A stretch of DNA of 18,887 nt from Mucidula mucida (taxonomy: Eukaryota > Basidiomycota > Agaricomycetes > Agaricales > Physalacriaceae), in assembly GCA_015501055.1 (NCBI GenBank), contig JADNYV010000644.1, forward strand, positions 1 to 18,887. Direction: 5' to 3'. A program made the position numbers and the translations under genes. Position 1 is the stretch's first letter. Every line of letters begins with the position of its first letter. The notes beneath the pieces were generated by a model. The model was given only the letters and a program-made list of their open reading frames with translations. It searched no databases and was not told the DNA's origin. This document shows, in pieces, positions 1-8,298 of the stretch.

Positions 1-1
1 T

Positions 2-735
2 TGTAGAAGTGGACACAGACCGATCCGCGACGCGCTGAAGAAGTTGTGTGAAGGGAAGGAAAAAGACTGGCCAAAGAAAGCGCACCTTGTATTCTGGGCC
101 GAACGCATCACCACCTCCAAACGGACTCGCATGTCCCCATTTTACGCCACCCACGGTGTCGAACCACTTCTACCCTTCAACCTCCTCTACGCGACATTCC
201 TCTTTCCAGAAATCCACGGCAAGTTGTCGGACGCAGATCTCCTCTACATGAGAGCCCGTCAGCTCGAACACCGCGACGAGGACATTGCTCACCTGAAAAG
301 CGGGTCATTGCTTCTCGCTTCCGCTCCATAGGTGACTTTGAACGACGTTTTGCCAACACAATCCACGATTACAACTTCAAACCGGGCGCGTTAGTCTTGG
401 TTCTCAACAAGAAAATCGAGAAAGGAACCAATCAAAAATTTTGTCCGCGATATTTTGGTCCTATGGTCGTCGTCCGTCGCAGCCAAGGAGGCGCATATTA
501 CCTGCCGAGCTCAACGGAGCAGTCTCGCGGTTGAAGTTCGCAGCTTTTCGGCTCATTCCATATATGCGCGGTCCACGAAGAAGTTCATGGTGACGGAGTC
601 GTGGATCCAGCCGACCTCGCTGGCATTGTCGACAATGGACTCAACAACGACGTGATGGTTTGCGGACAAGGAGTGATCGGAGCTTGCAATTTTTTTCGTC
701 GGATCACGGATCGAGTGGATCAACCCGGAGGTTGA
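2..735 (+). pseudogene. Ty3/gypsy integrase C-terminal part, 5'-partial and frameshifted
   Basis: This is the tail of a Ty3/gypsy polyprotein that enters from beyond the window edge. Frame 2 (2-331) reads through GHRPIRDALKK and the block MSPFYATHGVEPLLPFNL, which is typical of the region after the integrase catalytic core, where the host-facing integrase C-terminus begins. Frame 1 (about 298-534) carries FERRFANTIHDYNFKPGALV and the SH3-like GPMVVVRR segment. Frame 3 (about 504-593) carries the end of that domain (FAAFRLIPY). An acidic tail follows in another frame to a TGA at 733-735. There are at least three one-base frame breaks, so this copy cannot make an intact protein as written. The orientation is opposite to the chromovirus further right and the sequence is unlike it, so it is a different element. 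No clear 3' LTR was found downstream. Confidence 0.85.
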
Positions 736-856
736 TATTCTAAGTTTGTATGGGATGTAGGTTCGCGCCTCGCACTAGGCGCACAGTCGGTCGGACTCGT
801 CGGGACTCTCCGTCATGATAAGCTTGGACTTCACGATTAGATTACTTACACCTCCT

Positions 857-957
857 TAATAGCACGTCTCTCTAATAGCACATCGTGGTATTCATTTCCT
901 TACTTACATGTTTCATACATTCACAACTCACTATAATAGCACGTCGTGGACTTCATT
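857..957. repeat. Short degenerate direct repeat (TAATAGCAC unit, three copies)
   Basis: A unit of the form TAATAGCAC(G/A)TCGTGG followed by TTCATT occurs near 873-896 and 934-956, and a truncated form lies near 857-869. It sits in the AT-rich stretch after the gypsy fragment. It may be part of an LTR or 3' tail of that element. The rest of 736-955 shows no coding signal. Confidence 0.4.
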
Positions 958-1308
958 ACTTTACAGTACTTATAGAGCTCTTGTCGTAGTCTACCGGTAT
1001 CAAACACCCATTTTGCACACGCACGCACTGTCCGAACTGAGCTCGCTGCACTCAGAGAGAACTACGTCTCTACATACTGATTGGTGCATCTTTAGTGGAG
1101 CGGGATGTACCGGAAGATCCCAGTTGGTCGTCGGTACCGTGAACAACTTGGCTACTGTTGGATTTGATAACGTCGCGTCATCCTTCAGCTGCGCCTCCAC
1201 CTGAACGGTGGCTGCTGTCAAGGTATTGTATGTACCCTTTGATGAGGGAGCATGCAGGACTGATTGTACCACAGTGTTCGTGTTCTTTGGAACAATGGAG
1301 GAAGTCAT
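956..1308 (-). CDS. Unrecognised small candidate gene, two exons
   Basis: On the minus strand an ATG at 1308 opens 77 codons (beginning MTSSIVPKNTN) to 1078. A GTATGT donor follows at 1077, and the best acceptor is CAG at 1028, giving a 50-nt intron. A second acceptor at 1037 keeps the same frame. The second exon reads about 23 codons to TAA at 956-958. The predicted protein is about 100 residues, hydrophilic, with no visible signal peptide or membrane segment. I do not recognise it. It starts 73 bp after the stop of the neighbouring minus-strand candidate gene and could be a separate gene or a further exon of it, although I found no splice that joins them in frame. Support is limited to open frame and splice signals. 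Confidence 0.27.
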
Positions 1309-1380
1309 GATGTGCTTAGTACTTACTACCTAGTCACAATAATATTTCCTTCCGTTAGGAGATTAACGGCGCCTACCAAA

Positions 1381-2098
1381 CTAATACTGGTTGCTAGATT
1401 TGATATCAAATTTGAACTCGTTGAGCTCATGGATCTGGTTAGCATACGCCTGTGGTGTGGTTCATTAAGATGTTCTGATCTACGGTAAACAGAAACATAC
1501 GCGTAGTCCGAGTTCCGCGGTCTTCTGCCCCAAGGGTGCCTTTTTCAACAAAAAGTAGGCCTCATTTCTTGTAAAGTTGCCAGTTTGAAGAGTCACATAT
1601 TGCGTGTAATCGTCTTTGAACGTGGTGTTGTGTTCAGAAGGATTCGAGTCCTTACTAACAAGTTGAGCTTCTCCGAAAAATCGATTACGTCTATGCATAA
1701 AGACCAGTAGTTAGTATTGTCCTCGCAGGTGAATGGAGGGTACTAGTACGTACAATTGTAGCTCTGGCCGTCTTTCCGGCCATTGTTCGTCCTGGGAAAG
1801 TGGTTCACGAACGCTCTAGAAGCGCCGTTGTCGACGCTAGTAATCTTGTGCGTTAAGCGCACTCGGGAGATGATCGACTGAACACTCCCTCTGTGGATCA
1901 GGGTGAAGCATGCCTGGGACTTCTCATTAAACTTGTAGGTGTAGACTTTAATGGTCCAGTCGAGCCTCGCCGGATATTGGGACCACTCGCCAGGCTCGGT
2001 AAACTGGTGTTTGAATAGGCAGGGAAGGCTTCCCTGTCGAAAACGTTTAACCAGTCCCCGTGCGTACAAAAGAAATGACACTCACTGCTTGAAGCCAT
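1381..2098 (-). CDS. Unrecognised spliced gene, three exons, probable one-base break in exon 1
   Basis: The minus strand shows a consistent spliced structure. Exon 1 runs from an ATG at 2098 (MASSSECHFF...) to 1750. Intron 1691-1749 (59 nt) contains an ACTAAC branch site and ends in TAG. Exon 2 (1501-1690) is open for its whole length (TTFKDDYTQYVTLQTGNFTR). Intron 1450-1500 (51 nt) has a GTATGT donor and CAG acceptor. Exon 3 (1381-1449) ends with TAG. The phases agree across both introns. A stronger donor, GTACGT at 1753, would lead to an early stop, so I chose the one at 1749. Within exon 1 the frame changes near 2000-2010, between the start segment and the block holding EWSQYPARLDWTIKVYTYKF, which implies a one-base indel or an unseen small intron. 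The protein would be about 220 residues. I do not recognise its family. Confidence 0.42.
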
Positions 2099-2416
2099 CT
2101 GTCTTGGAATGCGGTGTGAGGTCGTTTGTCGCCCTGGGTTCAACCTCCAGTCTGGTGAAGTATAGATAAGGTGAAGTACTAGGCAATGAAAGTAGACTGA
2201 CTTGAGTTCAGTGATATCGGAAAACTTCCGCTTCAAAAGACATGCTCATCGTGTAAGAGTGATAGAGACGCTATCGAAGATGTGTGAACCCCATAGCTCA
2301 TGCATTATAAGTATTGACGGACATGAGCTTTGGGGGAGTTTATCCCCGGAATGTTATGCAATGTGAGTCAGAGCGAGCACAAGCAGAAATCGGCTTGTTG
2401 AAGAAGAACCCATCCA
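2099..2416. other. Intergenic, divergent upstream region
   Basis: This lies between the minus-strand gene starting at 2098 and the plus-strand CCHC gene. AT-rich TATA-like stretches occur near 2304-2311 on both strands. A plus-strand ATG at 2323 opens 47 codons in a frame different from the CCHC gene and may be a leader or first exon. Nothing else could be supported. Confidence 0.3.
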
Positions 2417-3808
2417 GTGTCCCTGGATCACCCGTCCGACACCTCCACAAGCTCAGCTGCTAAACGCAGGAGAAGTTCTAGTGGAGGAATTATCGGCGGT
2501 CGTCGCAAGGTCCAAGAGCGCTCACCCACCAGACGCCGCACCACCGGAGACAAAAGCCGGGCGCCAATCGGAACCCCCGACCCAGACAAAGTTCGGAGAC
2601 AGCAGGAAGTGCGTTGGAGAGAGCAAGAAAAGGAAAAAGAGGAGAGGAGAAGAAAAATGGACAAATCCCAAGGACGTACCACGCCCACTGCCCCCGCGTT
2701 TGTATTCCCGGCAACGTGGGAGGACCAACGCCTCTACCCTGTCCTCGTCTCTGCAGAAAACCCACACTCCAACAGTCCCACCTCTGAATACACAGACCCC
2801 CAGAGCCGTGAGGCCCAGCTCGTCACGGTCATCGGTGCTCAACCAAACGTAGGAAACTTCGAATGCCCCGTCTTCCACGCCGACTTCCTCCTCGAAAACG
2901 TTGACGAGACCCAGCTCCAAGACATCCGAGCGCGTCACGAAGAAGTCCTCATCCTTGTCACCTTTTGAGGCGGTCAAAGGATGACCAAAGACCACAAACC
3001 CGCCGACTTCCTTAACACCCGCTTTGGGCCTCACCTCAAGAAAGACGAGAAGGCGCTGTTCTATGATGGGCTGGCGAAGGACAAGGCGATTCGGGACAAG
3101 TTCGGGCCACCCTTCATCGTCGTCGCGTATGTCGACAAAGCTATGCGCAAGTTCCTCCTGAAGCAGCGCCTCCTTGCCTTCGATGCGACATACACCTTCC
3201 ATGTGGTCGAACCCAACGTGCGAGACCTGTCCTGCGCAATCCTGCTCTTCCGGTCAAACTATGTCTTCAGAGACCAGTCGACTGCGGAGATAGACGAGGC
3301 GAGGAAGATCCTTCGCTTCGTCATCATCCGCTACCTATGGAGCGACACGAGGGCGCGCATCCTGGTTTACAGGATGTGCCCAAACACCGCCGGTAGCCCC
3401 GACTCCATCGTATTCGAGGCGCTCAAGAAATCGAGGGTGGAGTATATGAACTCCCGCGAGAAGAAGTACTTTGTCTTCCTCATGCTCCCGCCCTCGCCGA
3501 CGATCCCCCTCGACGACTGGAACAAGTTCCGGGAATACGTTCAAAGCATCATCGAAATCAAAAGCGGGTCCAATCATATCACGAAGCAGGGCGGGAACCA
3601 GTTCTGCGTCAACTGCAAGCTCAACACGCACACCTCCTTTGACTGCACATACACACGCCCTCATGCAGGCGTCGCTCAGGTCTTCCAAGGACCTCCAGAG
3701 TACGACAGCCAGGAACAGCAAGGGGGAAGAGGTCGGGGACGTGGACGTGGGCGTGCACGCGGTAATGGACGCGGCCGGGGTCAGTCGGGTTCTCGTCACC
3801 CATACTAA
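2417..3808 (+). CDS. CCHC zinc-knuckle and RGG-tail protein with an in-frame TGA
   Basis: One reading frame runs from about 2417 to TAA at 3806-3808, interrupted only by a TGA at 2966-2968. The first half is very basic and Arg/Ser-rich, then has WEDQRLYPVLV and an acidic stretch. The second half (from ATG 2981, 275 residues) is globular and ends in a CCHC knuckle, C-x2-C-x4-H-x4-C (C209, C212, H217, C222 counted from 2981), followed by a Gly/Arg tail at about 248-267. CCHC plus RGG suggests a single-stranded nucleic-acid binder, as in retroelement Gag or RNA-binding proteins. No protease or RT is attached. The true start is unclear: 2417 is GTG, a TGA lies just upstream, and the first ATG in frame is near 2657, so an upstream exon is likely. 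It could be a domesticated Gag-like gene or the Gag of a degraded element. As written, the TGA splits it. Confidence 0.6.
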
Positions 3809-3905
3809 GAGCTTTTGTGTACACACATAATAAGATACATGTTGTTTGACAAATATTGTTGTGAACTAGACTGAGGACTGATAAAATCTGTCTTTCTGAG
3901 TAAGG
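3578..3905 (+). repeat. Intact copy of a duplicated segment (CCHC gene 3' end plus 3' UTR)
   Basis: This stretch (knuckle, RGG tail, stop and UTR containing GAGGACTGATAAA and CTGAGTAA) is matched by a diverged copy at 5771-6077 in the same orientation. The match continues past the stop codon into the UTR, so it reflects DNA-level duplication. Confidence 0.75.
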
Positions 3906-4128
3906 AAGGGGCACCACACCGAATGAGACATAAACGGCTGCGACAACGGACATAACACCATTCATGATTCATAACGCCAACAATGAAGTCAGCACAACAC
4001 TACCACTATACACCCGAAGTAAAATGAATACAGCTGCACCCTGAGAAGTGGAGCTTATAAGCAAGAAGCAAGACAAGGGTGCCCGCTCACCAATAATAAA
4101 GCTGGCCGGACTAGGATCACATGCCGGA
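3906..4128. other. Intergenic, no feature seen
   Basis: This follows the 3' UTR of the CCHC gene and precedes the stop of the minus-strand candidate gene. I see no convincing coding frame, RNA gene or repeat. Confidence 0.4.
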
Positions 4129-4722
4129 CTAGCAGTTTTGAGGACAGCCGCTCCGGAGTGTGCGACAAGGGCTGGTGCGTGCCCTATGAAACAGCCGCAA
4201 CACACTGGTAACGCCTGAGACAAGCTCTCCCTTAAACTCCTCTGCCCGCCTGTGGAAAGACGCCTTGAACCCCGCCACACTCCCTCCACCTGCCGTCACA
4301 GAAGCAGAAAAGCTCTGCTCGCACGAAAACCCATGACTCTGGCTGGAAGGTTCGCCAAGCACCTAGAAAACATGGATAAGCCTCATTCACCCACAACCCC
4401 AGATGACACTCACGTCGAAGCGAACAGCGGTGGTAGCGCGCACATTAATAACGCAAGGTGTCCAGCCAGAAAACCCGCCCGTCCGTTCATGCAACCATGA
4501 AGGCTGACGACGACCGCAGATGGTCAGATATGAAGAAGCTCCCATGGAGTGCAAGGATTCCTGACAAGAGGGGGGGGACAAGCAATAGGGCAGGAATAGA
4601 ACAGGGCCTGTTATGTCTTCGGCTGCAATACGAAGAGCCAATACAAGCCCCGCGCCAGGGTGACGGCTGCAAGAGAGTTTCTGTCTAACTGGGGTTGGCC
4701 TCTGCACCCCAGAAACAAACAT
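4129..4722 (-). CDS. Unrecognised candidate gene, two exons
   Basis: On the minus strand an ATG at 4722 opens 103 codons to 4414. A consensus GTGAGT donor at 4413 and a TCTAG acceptor at 4363 define a 51-nt intron that joins exons in phase 0. Exon 2 (4362-4129) is open to TAG and includes AGGGSVAGFKASFHRRAEEF. The joined product would be about 180 residues. The start is uncertain, because the N-terminal half is rich in Cys, Ser and Pro and could be partly UTR. No known domain was recognised. The splice signals and in-phase join are the main support. The overlapping plus-strand frames have no such structure. Confidence 0.33.
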
Positions 4723-4834
4723 AAAGACATAATTATATCAGAACCAACGGAGTTAGACCCATAGGCCGGCGCCACAAAAGGCCTAGAAAACTCCGCAGAA
4801 ACGAGCACAGCTACAGCCATATTCTCTGGGTGCT

Positions 4835-5026
4835 ATGTGCGACGACCTCATCCGATGTATCAAACACAATTGCGAACACCTTGTACCAGAGACATCAGTA
4901 CAACTGGACTGCCGGAGCAAGAATTGCATCTACAGCCCACGCCACCAACGAGATGCCCACACCTGCCCAGCCTTGTGTTCACTGAGGTATAACGCCGCCA
5001 CCTCCATGCCATACGGGAGCACCTAA
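4835..5026 (+). CDS. Small Cys/His-rich protein, intronless paralogue
   Basis: A 63-residue single-exon frame from ATG 4835 to TAA. Cys and His residues sit at C2, C8, C13, H15, C26, C31, H37, H42, C44 and C48. The core C-x4-C-x5-H-x4-H-x-C with flanking L-D-C, Y-S-x-R-H and R-D is shared residue for residue, at identical numbering, with the spliced gene at 5247-5448. The spacing suggests a small metal-binding (zinc-like) fold, which is inference. There is no signal peptide. It has no intron where its neighbour has one. The extension after C48 (about 15 residues) is absent from the neighbour. No clear TATA box was found close upstream. The family resembles the many small Cys-rich proteins of unknown function in basidiomycetes, and I cannot assign a role. 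Confidence 0.6.
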   Translation: MCDDLIRCIKHNCEHLVPETSVQLDCRSKNCIYSPRHQRDAHTCPALCSLRYNAATSMPYGST

Positions 5027-5149
5027 AAGTCTTTAGAACCCCTCCGGAACTAGAAATGGTAATATGGTGCTCGCTCACGCCCTGTCCACATTATCAATCA
5101 AAGCCGAAAATAAACAGCGTGCGGGTGCAAAACGACGCCACCAAGGCTC

Positions 5150-5155
5150 TATAAA
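5150..5155 (+). promoter_or_regulatory. TATA box of the spliced Cys/His-rich gene
   Basis: TATAAA lies 97 bp before the ATG at 5247. The stretch between is CA-rich and G-poor, typical of a fungal transcript leader. Confidence 0.55.
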
Positions 5156-5246
5156 GGCCGTGGAGGTAACAGCACAACGCCACCCCAGCACAACAGCCAC
5201 CAAAGACAAACACCAACTCACCACTCTCCCCACTCCCTCGAAAATA

Positions 5247-5448
5247 ATGTGCACCTTTGTCCGTTTCCTCAAAGGATTCGCGTGCGGTCATTATGCTGTC
5301 TTTGAATGCACTCAGGTATGGGCAAGCCCCCTCCCCCAACCCCCGCCTAACAGAACCCAAGTTGGACTGCAGAAATGATGCCTGTCATTATAGTGCTCGT
5401 CACCGCAGAGACGGCCATAACTGCGCAGCCATGGCTATTCAGAAGTAA
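5247..5448 (+). CDS. Small Cys/His-rich protein with one intron
   Basis: Exon 1 is 5247-5315 (23 codons, MCTFVRFLKGFACGHY...), intron 5316-5361 (46 nt, GTATGG donor, CCTAAC branch site, AAG acceptor), exon 2 5362-5448 (28 codons plus TAA), giving 51 residues. An alternative CAG acceptor at 5353 would put exon 2 in the wrong frame. The chosen acceptor is supported by its paralogue at 4835: with it, C2, C13, H15, L24-D25-C26, C31, Y33-S34, R36-H37, R39-D40, H42 and C44 fall at the same residue numbers in both proteins. An unspliced message would also reach a stop in other frames. The protein is probably a small metal-binding polypeptide of unknown role with no signal peptide. A TATA box sits 97 bp upstream, so the gene looks expressible. 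Confidence 0.65.
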
Positions 5449-5770
5449 GAGAGTTGTGGGAAGAAGGTCATAACTAATATGATGCTAGCCCCCCAACCAT
5501 GCTAGAGGCGGTCATGCGTGTCGCCAGCCGCGACTTCAAGGAGTGCAACGAACAGGCAGCCTGGATCAAAGTCATTCTGGGCAGGGCGCAGTGGCTGTGA
5601 CGAAGTAGGAAAAGCGAGCACATAGTGTAGCCGAGCCGGAGAAGATCCATGTACACAAAGTTTGCAAAGCTGATCAAGATTGCGCCACCTTGCGGAAGTA
5701 AGAACAGAGCGCACAATGCCGAACAAAACACCAACCCCAAATGGGATAGCGCTAGTAATAGAGGCTAAGC
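5449..5770. other. Intergenic, nothing firm
   Basis: The only open frame here is an 88-codon minus-strand one (5474-5740) with a hydrophobic composition but no start context, splice signals or recognisable motif. I do not call it. Confidence 0.35.
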
Positions 5771-6077
5771 TGATCAGGAAGCCAGCTCGGCATCAACCAC
5801 AAAACAAATACCCACATCTCCCTTGACTGTGCTTACAAACGCCCCTGCGACGGTGTCGCTCAGGCCCTCCAGGGACTACCGGAGCATGATAGCAAGAGCA
5901 GCACGACTCTGGGCAAGGGAGAAGGGGTCAAAGGCGTGGACGCGAATGGGGTCAGCCTTGTTCTTGTCGCCCTTACTAAGAACTACTACCCCGTGTGAGT
6001 AATACAAGATAAAGATCATTTAATATGCACCGTCATAATCAGGCTGAGGACTGATAAAGCCAATCCCTCTGAGTAAT
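5771..6077 (+). pseudogene. Decayed second copy of the CCHC gene 3' end
   Basis: Translation across about 5800-5998 gives N-T-H-I-S-L-D-C, then DGVAQALQGLPEHDS, and ends at TGA. This aligns with NTHTSFDC and AGVAQVFQGPPEYDS of the CCHC gene. The first two knuckle cysteines are replaced (Gly and His). The Gly/Arg tail is no longer recognisable: its region reads GKGEGVKGVDANG and lacks the RG repeats. The 3' UTR also matches (GAGGACTGATAAA, CTGAGTAA). It lacks the first two-thirds of the gene. It is a partial, non-functional duplicate whose right end coincides with the start of the LINE-related sequence. Confidence 0.75.
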
Positions 6078-6267
6078 TTACTGACAGTGTCTGTGAAGAT
6101 CTGGACAGGAATCAGAGGGATATACATCCGCCCTATGAAAAGCTGGAGTCTGCCTCGGAGGACTCTAGCTGGAAATGGGGAAACCCTCTCTCATACACCC
6201 CGGCAAGGTAGGGAGAGTAAACAACTTACTACGAACAACAGTCTACATTTGGAAATAAATACTACTA

Positions 6268-6938
6268 ATGGTCATGAGTTTACAGGTACGGTTACGGGCA
6301 ACGCCACTGTTGGAGGTAGTGGCAACCCGGCCGCCAATTGTCACCAATCCGAGGAAGACAGTGAGCGGAAAGGTGGAACCTCCATCGCACGAAGCGATGG
6401 GGGACTTAATCCAGGCGCAGCATGCCGATCCTGGGGGGCTCAGCATGAGCTCCGGGGTGCAGCAAGCACCCCGTTCGCAGCAAGCGAACAGTCCACAGCA
6501 TGATGGACAGTCTGAAAACAACCAGACGAACCCCAGTATGGGGCCGAGTGCAGAACGCAACTCGATAGGGCACAATATAAATAACACCCAACGAATCCTG
6601 ATGACGACCCGTTCCGCAAATACAAAGAAGAGCTTTGACACGACGAAGAGATATGTCAACTACTGGGTCTAGGAAGACCCAGTGAAGAAAGCCGAGTTGA
6701 CCAACGAGGAGACACAGCTGGAAATACTGCGTCCGGCAGCCAGTGTGACGATGAGATAGAACAGCACAGCAATCAAGTACGAGAGATGCTAGATCGCATG
6801 GCTGGCCAGAACAAAGACATCAGCTCAAGTCAGACACAGAGTAATAGAGCAACACCAGCTAGATTTGTAGCGGGTGCCTGACGCACCGTAAGGACACCTC
6901 CGGGGTCCATCCCAAAAGTATGCGCAAAGAATACCAAA
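6268..6938 (+). pseudogene. LINE N-terminal region (Gag-like leader), broken
   Basis: From ATG 6268 a Gln/Asn/Ser-rich frame runs to about 6590. A one-base break then passes the coding frame to the one used by the endonuclease (NPDDDPFRKYKEEL, then EICQLLGLGRPS). That frame continues to the endonuclease except for TGA at 6636-6638 and 6879-6881. The segment is therefore either an ORF1 fused to ORF2 or an ORF2 N-terminal extension. I see no zinc knuckle or RRM. It is low-complexity and likely disordered. Confidence 0.55.
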
Positions 6939-8298
6939 GTGTCCATAAAGGTCGCGGCACTCAACATACAAGGCATGGGTGACACAAGGGCGTGGCACCC
7001 ACATAATAAGTGGAAGCATGTCAATCAGATCATGCGTCAGAAGAAAATTGGGGTCCTAATCGTGGGTGAAGCCCACCTGAATGACGAAAGGCGAGATGAC
7101 ATTGAAGCCCTGTTCAACAGGCGGTTAAAGATCTTCCACTCAGAGGATCCAGACACACCGAATGCGAGAGGTGTAGCAATAGTTCTCAATAAGGAAATAA
7201 CAGAGACGGAAAATGTGGTGGTCACTGAAATAGTCCCGGGGCGAGCAATATTACTAGAAACGAGGTGGCACCAATCAGAAGTTCTAAGCATCTTGGGAGT
7301 GTATGCACCTGTCAACCCTGTTCATAATGCTCAATTTTGGACGACAATAAGACAGTTCTTCGAGGATAACCCCAATGTTCGAAAGCCGGACATCATGGGA
7401 GGTGACATGAATATAACGGAAGATACGATGACAGATATCCTGTTAGACAAGACCACACTCAGCGGTGGACAGTCTTGATGAACTGCGAACATACCTTCAG
7501 CTAATAGATGGCTGGAGAGAATGCTTCCCAACGACACTAAAATACACATGGAGGAGACCCGCAACAGGAGCACAATCCCGACTGGACAGAATCTACGTCA
7601 AAAGCGGGCTGAGCAAGTACTGTTATGAATGGGACAGCGAGAAATCTGGCATACCAACGGACCACGATATGGTTTCAGTGCGGTTCTCGACGGCAAACGC
7701 ACCCGAAGTAGGGCGAGGACGATGGGTAATGCCAATACACATCGTAAAAGACAGCAAAGTCAAAGGATTCATTATTAAAGAAGGGATGAAAATGCAGGAA
7801 GAGATGGAGGACCTAAGAAAGGACCCAGATCGACGCACCGTGGGTTATAATGCACAAAAGCTGTGGGCAAGATTCAACGATGAGTGGGCCAAAATAGCCA
7901 GAGAAAGGTCTAAGATCGTGATGCCACGCCTGGAACGTGAGATACAGGAGCTAGAAGCGAAAATTACCGTGGCTGAGAACTCAGTAACCCTCCCAGATGA
8001 GGATGAGGAAGAAAAAGCGACGGAGATCATCAAAATGCATCAAGAACTCGATGTATTGGTGAAGAAAAGACACAATTGGAGCAGGGAAAATGCCCGGGCA
8101 AGAAACACCTTAGAAGGCGAGGTCATCAGCAAATACTGGTCAGGCACTAATCGGGAAATCAAACCTAAGGACTCCATCAAGCGACTAAAGAAACCCGGCC
8201 GACCATCGAGATCTGATGCCGAAATGGCATACACAACCAACTCCCACGAAATGGCGAACTACGCATGCGACTACCATCGGGAACTCCAAGACAATTGA
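6939..8298 (+). pseudogene. LINE APE endonuclease domain and linker
   Basis: This domain nicks target DNA to prime reverse transcription. The frame from 6939 has the APE signatures in order: ALNIQG (N9), VGEAHL (E44), GVYAPVNP, and GGDMNIT (D156, N158). After a one-base break near 7465-7475 the next frame has SRLDRIY (D41 counted from 7465) and TDHDMV (D66, H67). All expected catalytic residues are therefore encoded, but in two frames. The linker after it is rich in charged helices (coiled-coil-like LEREIQELEAKI). The frame ends with TGA at 8296-8298, yet it resumes in the same frame directly after, so this is a nonsense change rather than the natural end. Confidence 0.85.

Noticed and set aside
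2522..3202. Long minus-strand open frame (226 codons) across the CCHC gene
   Set aside because: It is antisense to the CCHC gene, whose strand has a zinc knuckle, RGG tail and a duplicated 3' end. The reverse frame has low-complexity composition and no motif.
3335..3826. Minus-strand frame of 163 codons
   Set aside because: Antisense shadow of the RGG tail and knuckle region, with no start or splice support.
5474..5740. Hydrophobic minus-strand frame of 88 codons (possible small membrane protein)
   Set aside because: No promoter, splice or homology clue. Hydrophobicity alone is a weak argument.
2966..8298. TGA read as Trp (alternative genetic code or mitochondrial DNA)
   Set aside because: TGA also ends other frames here normally, the genes have spliceosomal introns and the elements are nuclear types. 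CpG deamination of CGA explains the pattern more simply.
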